Part shown: positions 6,189-12,696 of the stretch, one piece after another | Position numbering within the stretch: the first letter of the stretch is position 1 | How the letters are laid out: every line of letters starts with the position of its first letter | Origin: an uncultured Clostridia bacterium | GTDB lineage: Bacteria > Bacillota > Clostridia > Oscillospirales > Oscillospiraceae | Direction: 5' to 3' | DNA: 13,224 nucleotides | NCBI GenBank assembly: GCA_946539175.1 | Contig: CAMNHH010000052.1 | Location: 1 to 13,224, forward strand | The notes under the pieces: generated by a model | What the model was told of the DNA's origin: nothing | The model's database searches: none | The model's input: only the letters and a program-made list of their open reading frames with translations | Made by a program: the position numbers and the translations under genes

Positions 6189-6395
6189 ATACACGCCACA
6201 AAAGAGGAATATTGTGTAAAACGCTAAACGTAAACAAAGCGTTTTGTAAGAGTATCATCAGGTTTCTGAATATATGTTGCAAAAAACAGTGTTTTACGTT
6301 GTTTTGTTGTTTGCTCCGACGGCGGGGGCCGGGTCTTCCGATCCCGGGCCTGCGCCGGCCGGCTCCGATCAAATCCGCAGGGAGGAACCCGCACC
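6189..6395 (+). promoter_or_regulatory. Long, initially AT-rich leader of the transporter gene
   Basis: The first 130 nt are far richer in A+T than the surroundings. AAAACGCT (6218-6225) pairs with AGCGTTTT (6238-6245). A second segment near 6280-6308 (GTTTTACGTTGTTTTG) is partly the reverse complement of the AACGTAAACAAAGCG stretch at 6227-6241, giving an alternative long-range pairing. Two unverified small reading frames start here (TTG at 6212, ATG at 6274). No known riboswitch class is recognised. Confidence 0.45.
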
Positions 6396-7304
6396 GTGCA
6401 GAAGAAGCGCTTCGATTCCAATTCCGGGCTGAAGGCCACCCTGGCCTCCGTCGTCTGCCACAGCTGCTGGGGCGTCAGCTTCCTGGCCTCCCGGCGGGGG
6501 CTGGACAGCGCCCACGTCTTCGTGCTGCTGAGCCACCGGTTTTTGCTGTCCTTTCTGGTGATGCAGCTGTTTTTCCGGCAGGTGGCGGGGCTGCGGGCTG
6601 TGAAGAAGGAGCTGCTGCCCCTGCTGGCCCTGGGGCTGGCTCAGCCGGTGATCTATTTTTTCGGGGAGCAGTACGGCATCCTCCACGCCACCACCGGCTT
6701 CTCCGGGGTGATGATCGCCATGATCCCGGTGATTTCCACCCTGGCGGCGGCCCCCATTCTGAAGGAGCGTCCCAGCCCGGGGCAGCTGCTGTTCAGCCTG
6801 CTCTCCGTGGGAGGCGTCATCGGCATCGGCCTCATGGCCCGCGGCTCCGGCACGCTGGACTGGATCGGCGTGGTCTGTCTGCTGATCGCCGTGCTGGCGG
6901 GCTCCGCCTATTCCCTGCTGGCCCGGGGGATCTCCGCCCGGACCTCCCCCTTTGCCCGGACCTACGCCATGACGGGGGTGGGGGCCCTGGTCTTCACCCT
7001 GCTGGCCCTGGTCCAGTGCCGGGGCAGCCTGGACGCCTATTTCGCCCCTCTGGCCGAGACGCCCTATCTCCTTTCGGTGCTGTTTTTGTCCCTGGGCTGC
7101 TCGGTTTTGAGCTTCTTCCTCTCCAACTACGCCCTGACCCGGCTGCCTCTGGCCCGGGAGACGGTATTCTCTAATCTCACCACCGCCGTGTCGGTCCTTG
7201 CCGGGGTGCTGGTGCTCCATGAGCCCTTCTCCTGGCTGAGCCTGCTCTGCGTCTGCCTGATCCTCGTGGGCATCTGGGGCGTGCAGCGGACGGCCCGGGA
7301 GTAG
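6396..7304 (+). CDS. EamA/DMT-superfamily membrane transporter
   Basis: A 302-residue, roughly ten-TM protein built from two EamA repeats (about 12-148 and 156-297). Typical features are HSCWGVSFLASR in TM1, YFFGEQYGILHATTGFSGVMIAMIPV (split across TM3-4, about 87-112), and ARETVFSNLTTAVSVLAGV near 253-271 with HEPFSW after it. Such proteins usually export amino acids or other small metabolites; the substrate cannot be read from sequence. A GTG start at 6396 is supported by GGAGGA at 6381-6386 (9-nt spacer). The gene is transcribed alone and ends 21 nt from the convergent DUF554 gene, with no clear terminator between them. Confidence 0.92.
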   Translation: MQKKRFDSNSGLKATLASVVCHSCWGVSFLASRRGLDSAHVFVLLSHRFLLSFLVMQLFFRQVAGLRAVKKELLPLLALGLAQPVIYFFGEQYGILHATTGFSGVMIAMIPVISTLAAAPILKERPSPGQLLFSLLSVGGVIGIGLMARGSGTLDWIGVVCLLIAVLAGSAYSLLARGISARTSPFARTYAMTGVGALVFTLLALVQCRGSLDAYFAPLAETPYLLSVLFLSLGCSVLSFFLSNYALTRLPLARETVFSNLTTAVSVLAGVLVLHEPFSWLSLLCVCLILVGIWGVQRTARE

Positions 7305-7325
7305 ACGGCGCCCTGCTTCAGCCCC

Positions 7326-8045
7326 TCAGAATCGGATGGGCAGGAAGGCCGCCGCCACGGCCAGCAGCACCGCGGGCAGCAGATTGGCGGTACGGATCCT
7401 GCTGCCCCAAACCAGATTGACCCCGACGCAGAAGATCAGCACCGAGCCCACCATGGACAGATAGCTCATGGCCAGCTCCGTCATCAGGGGCTTGATCCAG
7501 TTGGCCAGCAGGGTCAGGCCGCCCTCGATCACAAAGATGGGGATCACGGAAAACACGCAGCCCCTGCCCAGGGAGCTGGTGAGCACCATGACCATCACCA
7601 GGTCCAGGATGCTCTTGGCCCCCAGGACGGACCAGTCCCCCGCAATGCCGTCCTGGAGGGAGCCCACGATGGTCATGGCCCCCACGCAGGTGGTGAGGGA
7701 GGCGGTGAGGAAGCCGTTGACAAAGTTCTGGTCCCTGGCGCTGCCGGTTTTGCGCTTCAGCCATTCGCCAAAACGCTCGAAGCCGCCTTCAATGTTGATC
7801 AGCTCCCCGATCAGGCCGCCCAGGGCCATGCAGGCGATGATCAGCATGGAGCCGCCTCCGGGCAGGCTCTTCCCGTCCAGGGGGATCATGTAGCGGATGG
7901 CCCCCGCCAGGCTCAAAAACAGCGTGCTGACGCCGCAGGCCACGGTCAGGGTCTGCCGGAAGCGGGGCTTCAGCAGCTTGCCGAAGAACTGTCCGCAGAC
8001 GCCCCCCGCCAGCACCGCGGCGGTATTCACGATCGTACCGATCAT
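7326..8045 (-). CDS. DUF554 family membrane protein (YdfK/YqgA-like)
   Basis: With the ATG at 8045 the product is 239 residues, the usual DUF554 length. Several hydrophobic helices are visible (about 2-22, 33-54, 64-83, 108-130, 145-170, 196-213, 219-236). Family hallmarks are MIGTIVNTAAVLAGG at the N-terminus, GSMLIIACMALGGLIGE (65-81), and FLTASLTTCVGAMTIVGSLQ (112-131) followed by DGIAGD and KSILDLV. The start is set by AAGAGG at 8057..8052 with a 6-nt spacer; the longer open frame upstream is the GC-rich promoter region. Role unknown; an inner-membrane transporter is a common guess. Its promoter region is shared, back to back, with butyrate kinase. Confidence 0.92.
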   Translation of the reverse strand: MIGTIVNTAAVLAGGVCGQFFGKLLKPRFRQTLTVACGVSTLFLSLAGAIRYMIPLDGKSLPGGGSMLIIACMALGGLIGELINIEGGFERFGEWLKRKTGSARDQNFVNGFLTASLTTCVGAMTIVGSLQDGIAGDWSVLGAKSILDLVMVMVLTSSLGRGCVFSVIPIFVIEGGLTLLANWIKPLMTELAMSYLSMVGSVLIFCVGVNLVWGSRIRTANLLPAVLLAVAAAFLPIRF

Positions 8046-8084
8046 TCGATTCCTCTTTCCGGCGCAGCGGCGCCACGTTCTTCC

Positions 8085-8124
8085 GGGGGCAGGGCCCCCG
8101 CGGGAGTTCCCGGCGCTTATTATA
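8085..8124 (-). promoter_or_regulatory. -10 element and leader hairpin of the DUF554 gene
   Basis: The minus strand has TATAAT at 8124..8119 but no convincing -35 at 17-18 nt. Downstream in the leader, GGGGGC (8085-8090) and GCCCCC (8094-8099) form a tight stem with a 3-nt loop about 40 nt before the ATG. The promoter call rests on the -10 alone. Confidence 0.45.
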
Positions 8125-8192
8125 GCGCATTTCTCCCCAAAACGCCACAAAAAATCCGCCGAAGGGCCGGTTTTTTTCCGGGCTCCGGCGTC

Positions 8193-8230
8193 GGCGCTTT
8201 TCCCCCTCGAATGGACGGCGGGGAAGCGCC
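8193..8230 (+). promoter_or_regulatory. Stem-loop upstream of butyrate kinase
   Basis: GGCGCTT (8193-8199) pairs with AAGCGCC (8224-8230), extended inside by CCCC (8202-8205) and GGGG (8220-8223) after a 2-nt bulge. It lies about 75 nt before the butyrate kinase ATG. No clear plus-strand promoter is visible in 8100-8290, so its place in a transcript is uncertain. Confidence 0.4.
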
Positions 8231-8305
8231 CTGGACAGAAGGAAAGCAGCAAAGCGGCAGGCGCGGGTCCCAAGCCCGCCGCCGCGGGATCACACGGAGG
8301 ATACT

Positions 8306-9388
8306 ATGGAAAAACTACTGATCATCAACCCCGGCTCCACCTCCACCAAAATCGCGGTGTTTGAGGATGAGCGGCCCCTGTTCACCCGCTCCATCGTCCA
8401 CAGCCCGGAGGAGCTGGCCCCCTTTGAGCACGTGGCGGAGCAGTACGCGTTCCGCAAGGCGCTGATTGTCCGCACCCTGGAGGAGCAGGGTGTGGCGCTG
8501 GATTCTCTGACGGGCATCGTGTCCCGGGGCGGTCTGCTGACCCCCATCCGGGCCGGCGCCTACGAGGTCAACGACGACATGGTCTGGCAGCTGCGGAACC
8601 GGCCCCAGAACGAGCACGCCTCCAACGTGGGGGCCATGATCGCCAGGGCCCTGAGCGTGGAGTACGGCATCCCCGCCTTCATCTACGACGGCATCACCGT
8701 GGACGAGCTGGACCCCATCAACAAGATCACCGGCCTGCCCATCCTGCGCCGGAAGGGCATGGGCCACAATCTGAACACCCGGGCCGCCGCCATGCGCTAC
8801 GCCCGGGAGAACGGCAGGAGCTATCAGCAGATCACCGTCATCGTGGCCCATCTGGGGGGCGGCATCTCCGTGAACCTGCACCACGGCGGCCGCATCATAG
8901 ACTTCATCTCCGACGAGGAGGGCCCCTTCTCCCCCGAGCGCGCCGGCGGCCTGCCCATGTTCGACGTGATCAAGATGTGCTATGACGGGGAACACGACTA
9001 CGGCTCCATGATGAAGCTGGTCAAGCGCCAGGGCGGCCTGATGGCCCACCTGGGCACCACCGACAGCCGGGAGGTGGAGCGGATGATCCGGGCGGGCGAC
9101 GAGCACGCCCGGCTGGTCTACGACGCCATGGCCCTGAACGTGGCCAAGAACATCGCCAAGTGCGCCCCCTGCGTCAAGGGCCGGGTGGACGCCATCCTGC
9201 TGACCGGCGGCATCGCCTACTCCGACTACGTCTGCTCCTACATCCGGGAGCGGGTGGAATTCATCGCCCCGGTCATCGTCTACCCCGGCGAGGACGAGAT
9301 GCTTTCCCTGGCCCTGGGAGGGCTGCGGGTGCTGCGGGGCGAGGAGCAGGCAAAGCAATTCGTGAAAAACGAAAACCCCGGATACTGA
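8306..9388 (+). CDS. buk: Butyrate kinase
   Basis: A 360-residue ASKHA-fold kinase interconverting butyryl phosphate and butyrate with ADP/ATP. Motifs: INPGSTSTK at 7-15 (phosphate loop), RGMG-like RKGMGHNLNTRAAA (149-162), VAHLGGGISV (180-189), DEEGPFSPERAGGLP (203-217), LGTTDSREVERM (249-260), LLTGGIAYS (298-306) and YPGEDEMLSLALGGLRVL (326-343). Length and motif order fit butyrate kinase rather than acetate kinase (about 400 residues). CGGAGG at 8295-8300 lies 5 nt before the ATG. No phosphotransbutyrylase gene (ptb), the usual partner, is adjacent; instead a PHP phosphatase follows 8 nt later. A branched-chain acyl substrate is possible. Confidence in the family is high. Confidence 0.94.
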   Translation: MEKLLIINPGSTSTKIAVFEDERPLFTRSIVHSPEELAPFEHVAEQYAFRKALIVRTLEEQGVALDSLTGIVSRGGLLTPIRAGAYEVNDDMVWQLRNRPQNEHASNVGAMIARALSVEYGIPAFIYDGITVDELDPINKITGLPILRRKGMGHNLNTRAAAMRYARENGRSYQQITVIVAHLGGGISVNLHHGGRIIDFISDEEGPFSPERAGGLPMFDVIKMCYDGEHDYGSMMKLVKRQGGLMAHLGTTDSREVERMIRAGDEHARLVYDAMALNVAKNIAKCAPCVKGRVDAILLTGGIAYSDYVCSYIRERVEFIAPVIVYPGEDEMLSLALGGLRVLRGEEQAKQFVKNENPGY

Positions 9389-9396
9389 CGGCGCCA

Positions 9397-10209
9397 ATGG
9401 GAAACAGCAGACTTACAGGGGATTTTCACACCCACTGCCGCTTCTCCACGGATTCGGACGCGGCGCCGGAGGCCATGTGCGAGGCGGCCATTGCCAGGGG
9501 ACTGACGGAGATCTGCTTCACGGACCACCAGGATCTGGGCTTTGCCGAGCCGGGCTGGTTCCGCTTTGACCCCGACGCTTACTTCAAGGAGCTGGAGGCG
9601 GTGAAGCGGGCCTACGCGGGGCGGCTCAAGGTCCACATCGGGGTGGAGCTCGGCCTGGTGCCGGACGATCCCCGGCTGGCCCGGGAGGCGGAGGCCCTGG
9701 CCCGGGACTATCCCTGGGAATTCATCATCGGCTCCACCCATCTGATCCCGGTATGGATCGGCGGCCGCAAATACTACGCGGACCCGGCGGATCCCAGGGA
9801 CTCGGCCCGCTCCTGGCGCCACTTCCCCAGCGTCCGGGCGCTGATGACGGTCTATTTTGAAACCGTTCTGAAAAACCTGGAGCAGTTCGACTGCTTCCAC
9901 ACCCTGGGCCACATCGACTATATGTGCCGCTATCAGCCCGGAACCCTGCAGCCCTATCGCTATGAGGAGCACGCGGAGCAGATCGACCGGATCCTGCGTA
10001 CCGCCATTGCCAAGGGCGTTGCCGTCGAGGTCAACACCGGCGGGCTCTACAAGGGCACGGGAAACACCAACCCGGAGGAGCGGATCATCCGCCGCTATCT
10101 GGAGCTGGGCGGCAAACGGCTCAGCTACGGCTCCGACGCCCACCGCCCGGAGCACGTGGGCTACGGCTTCGAGCGACTGCCGGATTACGGGCGCTCCCGC
10201 TCCGGCTGA
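9397..10209 (+). CDS. HisJ-type PHP phosphatase (histidinol-phosphatase family), probably C-terminally altered
   Basis: A 270-residue PHP-domain metallophosphatase. Metal-ligand motifs are present: DFHTHCRFSTDS (9-20, H11 and H13), FTDHQD (41-46), GVELGL (82-87, E84), IGSTHL (111-116, H115), LGHIDY (170-175, H172), EVNTGG (211-216) and YGSDAHRPEHVGYGFE (244-259, D247 and H249). HisJ-type enzymes act on histidinol phosphate, but no his genes are near and other phosphoesters are possible. The ATG is 8 nt after the buk stop with no good ribosome binding site, suggesting coupling. After GYGFERLPDY the protein ends with GRSRSG, where relatives usually continue for a further helix and strand. This end abuts the kinase frame and looks like a deletion seam. 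Confidence 0.87.
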   Translation: MGNSRLTGDFHTHCRFSTDSDAAPEAMCEAAIARGLTEICFTDHQDLGFAEPGWFRFDPDAYFKELEAVKRAYAGRLKVHIGVELGLVPDDPRLAREAEALARDYPWEFIIGSTHLIPVWIGGRKYYADPADPRDSARSWRHFPSVRALMTVYFETVLKNLEQFDCFHTLGHIDYMCRYQPGTLQPYRYEEHAEQIDRILRTAIAKGVAVEVNTGGLYKGTGNTNPEERIIRRYLELGGKRLSYGSDAHRPEHVGYGFERLPDYGRSRSG

Positions 10210-11085
10210 TTGGTCAAGGCGCGTCTCTGCCGGCGCCGGGCCGTCCGGCGGCTGGGAGAGGACTTCCGGCAAAAGCTAAAGGGGGACAGCAACACCCTCC
10301 TGGACTGCCGGCTTCGGGACCCGGCCCTGCTGGCCCTGGCGTCGGAGCTCAACGAGCCCCTGGGGCAGCTCCGGGCGGAGCGCCGCCGCTATCAGCAGGG
10401 GGACCGGGAGCTGAAGGAGGCCGTCACCAACATTTCCCACGACCTCCGCACCCCCCTCACCGCCATCCGGGGCTACCTGGAGCTGCTGGGTCGGGAGGAA
10501 AAGAGCCCCGCGGCGGAGCGCTGCCTGGCCCAGATCGAAAACCGGGTGGAGGCCATGCGCGCGCTGACGGAGGAGCTCTTCCGCTACAGCGTCATCAGCT
10601 CCGCCCGGGATCTCCGCCCGGAGCGGCTGGACCTGGCCCGGGCCCTGGCCGAGAGCCTGCTGTCCTTCTATGGGGCCCTGGAGGAGAAGGGCATCCGGCC
10701 GGAGCTGGAAATCCCGGAGGAGCCGGTCTGGCGGGAGCTGGACCCGGCGGCCCTGAACCGGATCTTCGCCAACGTCCTCAGCAACGCCCTGAAATACAGC
10801 GACGGGGACCTGCGGGTCAACATGGAGCCAAGCGGGGAGATCCGCTTCTCCAACCGGGCCCGGGGCCTGGACCCGGTGGCGGTGGGGCGGCTCTTTGACC
10901 GCTTCTACACCGTGGAGGCGGGCCGCAGCTCCACCGGCCTGGGCCTGTCCATCGCCCGAACCCTGACCCAGCGCATGGGCGGCAGCATCGAGGCCCAATA
11001 CCAGGACGGCAGCCTCCAGATCCGCCTGTGCTTCCGGCCGCGCCGGGCGGACGGCCCGGCGCCTCGGGGCCGCCCCGCTCCGTGA
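10210..11085 (+). CDS. Sensor histidine kinase catalytic core, 5'-truncated (no membrane segment)
   Basis: Up to 291 residues if read from a TTG immediately after the preceding TGA, in the same frame. Visible parts: a basic segment RLCRRRAVRRLGEDFR (5-20) resembling the cytoplasmic edge of a TM helix, a coiled linker, the H box TNISHDLRTPLTAIRGYLELL (split, 73-93, phospho-acceptor His77), the N box RIFANVLSNALKYSDG (184-199), LFDRFYTVE (228-236) and the G2 box STGLGLSIA (241-249). The usual DxGxG of the G1 box is replaced by SNRARGLDP, seen in some related kinases. There is no TM or sensor domain, no response regulator gene nearby and no ribosome binding site. It may be a remnant expressed only by readthrough or reinitiation. 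The C-terminal tail after LCF is a low-complexity GC-rich extension. Confidence 0.7.
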   Translation: MVKARLCRRRAVRRLGEDFRQKLKGDSNTLLDCRLRDPALLALASELNEPLGQLRAERRRYQQGDRELKEAVTNISHDLRTPLTAIRGYLELLGREEKSPAAERCLAQIENRVEAMRALTEELFRYSVISSARDLRPERLDLARALAESLLSFYGALEEKGIRPELEIPEEPVWRELDPAALNRIFANVLSNALKYSDGDLRVNMEPSGEIRFSNRARGLDPVAVGRLFDRFYTVEAGRSSTGLGLSIARTLTQRMGGSIEAQYQDGSLQIRLCFRPRRADGPAPRGRPAP

Positions 11086-11087
11086 CG

Positions 11088-11110
11088 CCGGGAAGCCCGG
11101 ACTTCTCTCT
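11088..11110 (+). terminator. Weak candidate terminator after the kinase
   Basis: CCGGG (11088-11092), a 3-nt loop, CCCGG (11096-11100), then ACTTCTCTCT. The stem is short and the tract is only pyrimidine-rich, so activity is doubtful. It starts 3 nt after the kinase stop. Confidence 0.3.
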
Positions 11111-11117
11111 GCATTAA

Positions 11118-11222
11118 AAGGACAGTCTGGCCCGGCTGAAGCCCCTGAGCGAGGCGCAGATGCGGGGCGTGGAGGAGATCTACGACCGGTATCTGCGGCG
11201 GATCATTCATCCCCAGTGGTAG
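11118..11222 (+). pseudogene. 3' fragment of an unrecognised gene
   Basis: In the frame ending with TAG at 11220-11222 the sequence reads like protein for about 34 residues (LARLKPLSEAQMRG, VEEIYDRYLRRIIHPQW), with coding-like codon use and an amphipathic helix. It has no start codon with a ribosome binding site, and a TAA at 11115-11117 closes the frame upstream. It looks like the C-terminal end of a lost gene. I cannot name the family. Confidence 0.45.
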
Positions 11223-11445
11223 GCGATCCGGGCCATGGTCGTTTGCTTCAACGCTTCCGGCGCTCCCGTTTTCCCGGAAGCCCCCGGAGCCCGGCGGCAG
11301 CCTCATTCGGGCGCTTTGCCGGCCCGCCCCTCTGCGGGAGGGACGGGCCCTGCGTCCCTGTAAGCAAGTAAAGAAACGCTGACGCCCATGGGCAGAGCCC
11401 TTTGCTCCGGATCGGGCGCCGCAAGTCTGAATCGTTCGGAGGAAC
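11223..11445. other. Non-coding stretch with two GC-rich hairpins
   Basis: No convincing gene. GCTTCCGG (11253-11260) pairs with CCGGAAGC (11274-11281). GGCCCG plus CCCTC (11321-11332) pair with GAGGG plus CGGGCC (11338-11349). Neither has a U tract. No clear promoter for the next gene is seen; the only AT-richer stretch is around 11360-11376. Together with the fragment at 11118-11222 this looks like decayed sequence. Confidence 0.5.
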
Positions 11446-11451
11446 ATGTCA

Positions 11452-12351
11452 ATGAATCAAAGCAACCGCCACGCGCTGAGACGCTTCACGGAAAAGATCT
11501 ACGGCGGATTGCATATGAGCTGGCCGGCAGTGATCCTCTTCGCCGTGGCCACGGCGGTCCTGTCCGCGGTATTTCTGCTGGTTCCCATCTTCCACGGCAC
11601 GTCCTTTGCCCGCATGGGCGAAACCTTTGAGGCGTGGATCTTCTTCGCCATTCTCATTATGGCAAACTGCAAAAAGCCCCTGGAGTCCGCCCTGAAAACA
11701 TTTGTGTTCTTTGTGATCAGCCAGCCGCTGATCTACCTGCTGCAGGTTCCCTTTTCGGAGATGGGATGGAGCCTTTTCGGGTATTACAGATTTTGGATCC
11801 TGTGGACCCTGCTGACCTTTCCCATGGCCTACGCGGGCTGGTACATCAGAAGGAAGGACTGGCTCAGCCTGCTGATCCTGGCGCCGATCCTGTTGGCGCT
11901 GACCAGTGATTATGTAAACTCCTTTGTCCACAGCTCCAGGCACTTCCCCTATATGCTCGTGACGGCGCTGTTCTGCCTCGCCCAGGTGCTGATCTACCTC
12001 TTCCGCTTCACAGAGAACCGCTGGCAAAAGCTCATCGGCTTCTTTGTCCCGCTGCTGGTGGTGGTCGCCGCTCTGCTGATCCGCCCCACGCTTGAATTGA
12101 GCGCCACCTCCTTCCTGCCGGACGAGCCCGTTCTCACGGAGAACGCCGTGGTCGTGATGGAGGAAGGCGGAATCGCGGAAGTCTCCATCGAAGACACCCA
12201 GGACAGCATCGTTCTGGTCCGGGCCACGGACTATGGCACCACCAGCTTCGCGATCCGGGACGGGGAGCGGGAATACCGCTACAGTCTGGAGATCTATGAG
12301 GATGAGAGCGGACACAGCCAGATCCGCATCAGCCCGGACAGCGGGCAGTAA
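11452..12351 (+). CDS. Polytopic membrane protein with outer beta-rich C-terminal domain; function unknown
   Basis: A 299-residue protein if read from the ATG at 11452, which lies 9 nt after GGAGG (11438-11442). An ATG at 11446 in the same frame is only 3 nt from that site and less likely. About seven hydrophobic helices are visible (24-47, 60-72, 80-98, 112-131, 136-151, 165-184, 193-211). The last 85 residues are hydrophilic, acidic and beta-rich (VVVMEEGGIAEVSIED, YGTTSFAIRDGEREYRYSLE) and resemble a bacterial Ig-like fold; that resemblance is inference. The gene is not coupled to the fragment upstream, uses more A+T than the kinase, and is closed by a strong terminator. No family recognised. 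Confidence 0.83.
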   Translation: MNQSNRHALRRFTEKIYGGLHMSWPAVILFAVATAVLSAVFLLVPIFHGTSFARMGETFEAWIFFAILIMANCKKPLESALKTFVFFVISQPLIYLLQVPFSEMGWSLFGYYRFWILWTLLTFPMAYAGWYIRRKDWLSLLILAPILLALTSDYVNSFVHSSRHFPYMLVTALFCLAQVLIYLFRFTENRWQKLIGFFVPLLVVVAALLIRPTLELSATSFLPDEPVLTENAVVVMEEGGIAEVSIEDTQDSIVLVRATDYGTTSFAIRDGEREYRYSLEIYEDESGHSQIRISPDSGQ

Positions 12352-12378
12352 GCCCCCGCGTCACCCGGCCTGTTCCGG

Positions 12379-12413
12379 GCGGCTCCCACCGTTTTGGCGG
12401 GAGCCGCTTTTTT
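12379..12413 (+). terminator. Rho-independent terminator after the membrane protein
   Basis: GCGGCTCCC (12379-12387) pairs with GGGAGCCGC (12399-12407), with further CC/GG pairing inside, followed directly by six T (12408-12413). A smaller CCCGG/CCGGG stem precedes it. It starts 28 nt after the stop codon. Confidence 0.9.
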
Positions 12414-12451
12414 CGCGGCGCCCCCGGCGGCGGGAAGCCGCGGGGCCTCGG

Positions 12452-12547
12452 TCAGTGGTTCTGGATTCCCAGCCCTTCCCCGGCGGCCTGATTCCGCAGC
12501 TCCTTGGACTGGATCCGGGATTCCGCGGCTTCCCGTTCCGCCTGCAC
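12452..12547 (-). CDS. Candidate 31-residue small protein
   Basis: A GTG at 12547..12545 follows AGGAGG (12563..12558) with a 10-nt spacer and opens a 31-codon frame ending in TGA. The product is a charged amphipathic helix (QAEREAAESRIQSKELR) with a C-terminal GEGLGIQNH. The promoter at 12697-12725 points at it from about 140 nt upstream. In another frame the preceding 40 nt also read like protein (AEQTDMNEYEEGIR), so this could instead be the end of a longer small gene broken by a frameshift. No family recognised. It is below usual gene-calling size and needs expression or conservation support. Confidence 0.42.
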   Translation of the reverse strand: MQAEREAAESRIQSKELRNQAAGEGLGIQNH

Positions 12548-12557
12548 CGTCTGATTC

Positions 12558-12563
12558 CCTCCT
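12558..12563 (-). promoter_or_regulatory. Ribosome binding site of the candidate small protein
   Basis: A perfect AGGAGG on the minus strand, 10 nt before a GTG. The spacing is at the long end of the useful range. This motif, not the length of the frame, is the main reason to consider the small ORF. Confidence 0.45.
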
Positions 12564-12696
12564 CATATTCATTCATATCCGTCTGTTCGGCCGGGCCGAC
12601 GCTCGGCGCCTTGCCGCCGGAAATCCCCCAATTTTCAAGGAACGGGGTGGGCGGGCGGGTCACCTGTATATGCATCCCGCAATATACGGTATTTTG

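Noticed and set aside
5972..6199. Extending the zinc-ribbon/TPR protein to 756 residues
   Set aside because: The extra frame covers the TTGCTA-TATAAT promoter and has no ribosome binding site, while the ATG at 5971 has GGAG at 6 nt.
6212..7174. 320-codon plus-strand frame starting at TTG 6212
   Set aside because: It overlaps the EamA gene in another frame and turns into Pro/Gly/Arg-rich shadow after about 35 codons. Only the leader part was considered further.
8166..8190. Plus-strand T-run after GGCCGG as a terminator
   Set aside because: No gene ends upstream on the plus strand and the stem is formed with sequence after the T run, so it does not fit an intrinsic terminator.
10207..10209. 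Selenocysteine or stop-codon recoding at the phosphatase/kinase TGA
   Set aside because: Neither family uses selenocysteine, I see no convincing bacterial SECIS hairpin directly after the TGA, and truncation of both partners is better explained by a deletion.
8315..10272. Minus-strand frames of 360 and 330 codons opposite buk and the phosphatase
   Set aside because: Both are exact antisense of well-supported genes, carry no recognisable motif, and have no promoter on that strand.
11237..11361. 44-codon plus-strand ORF beginning MVVCFNASG
   Set aside because: No ribosome binding site, Pro/Ala/Gly/Arg-rich noise composition, and it covers the two GC-rich hairpins.
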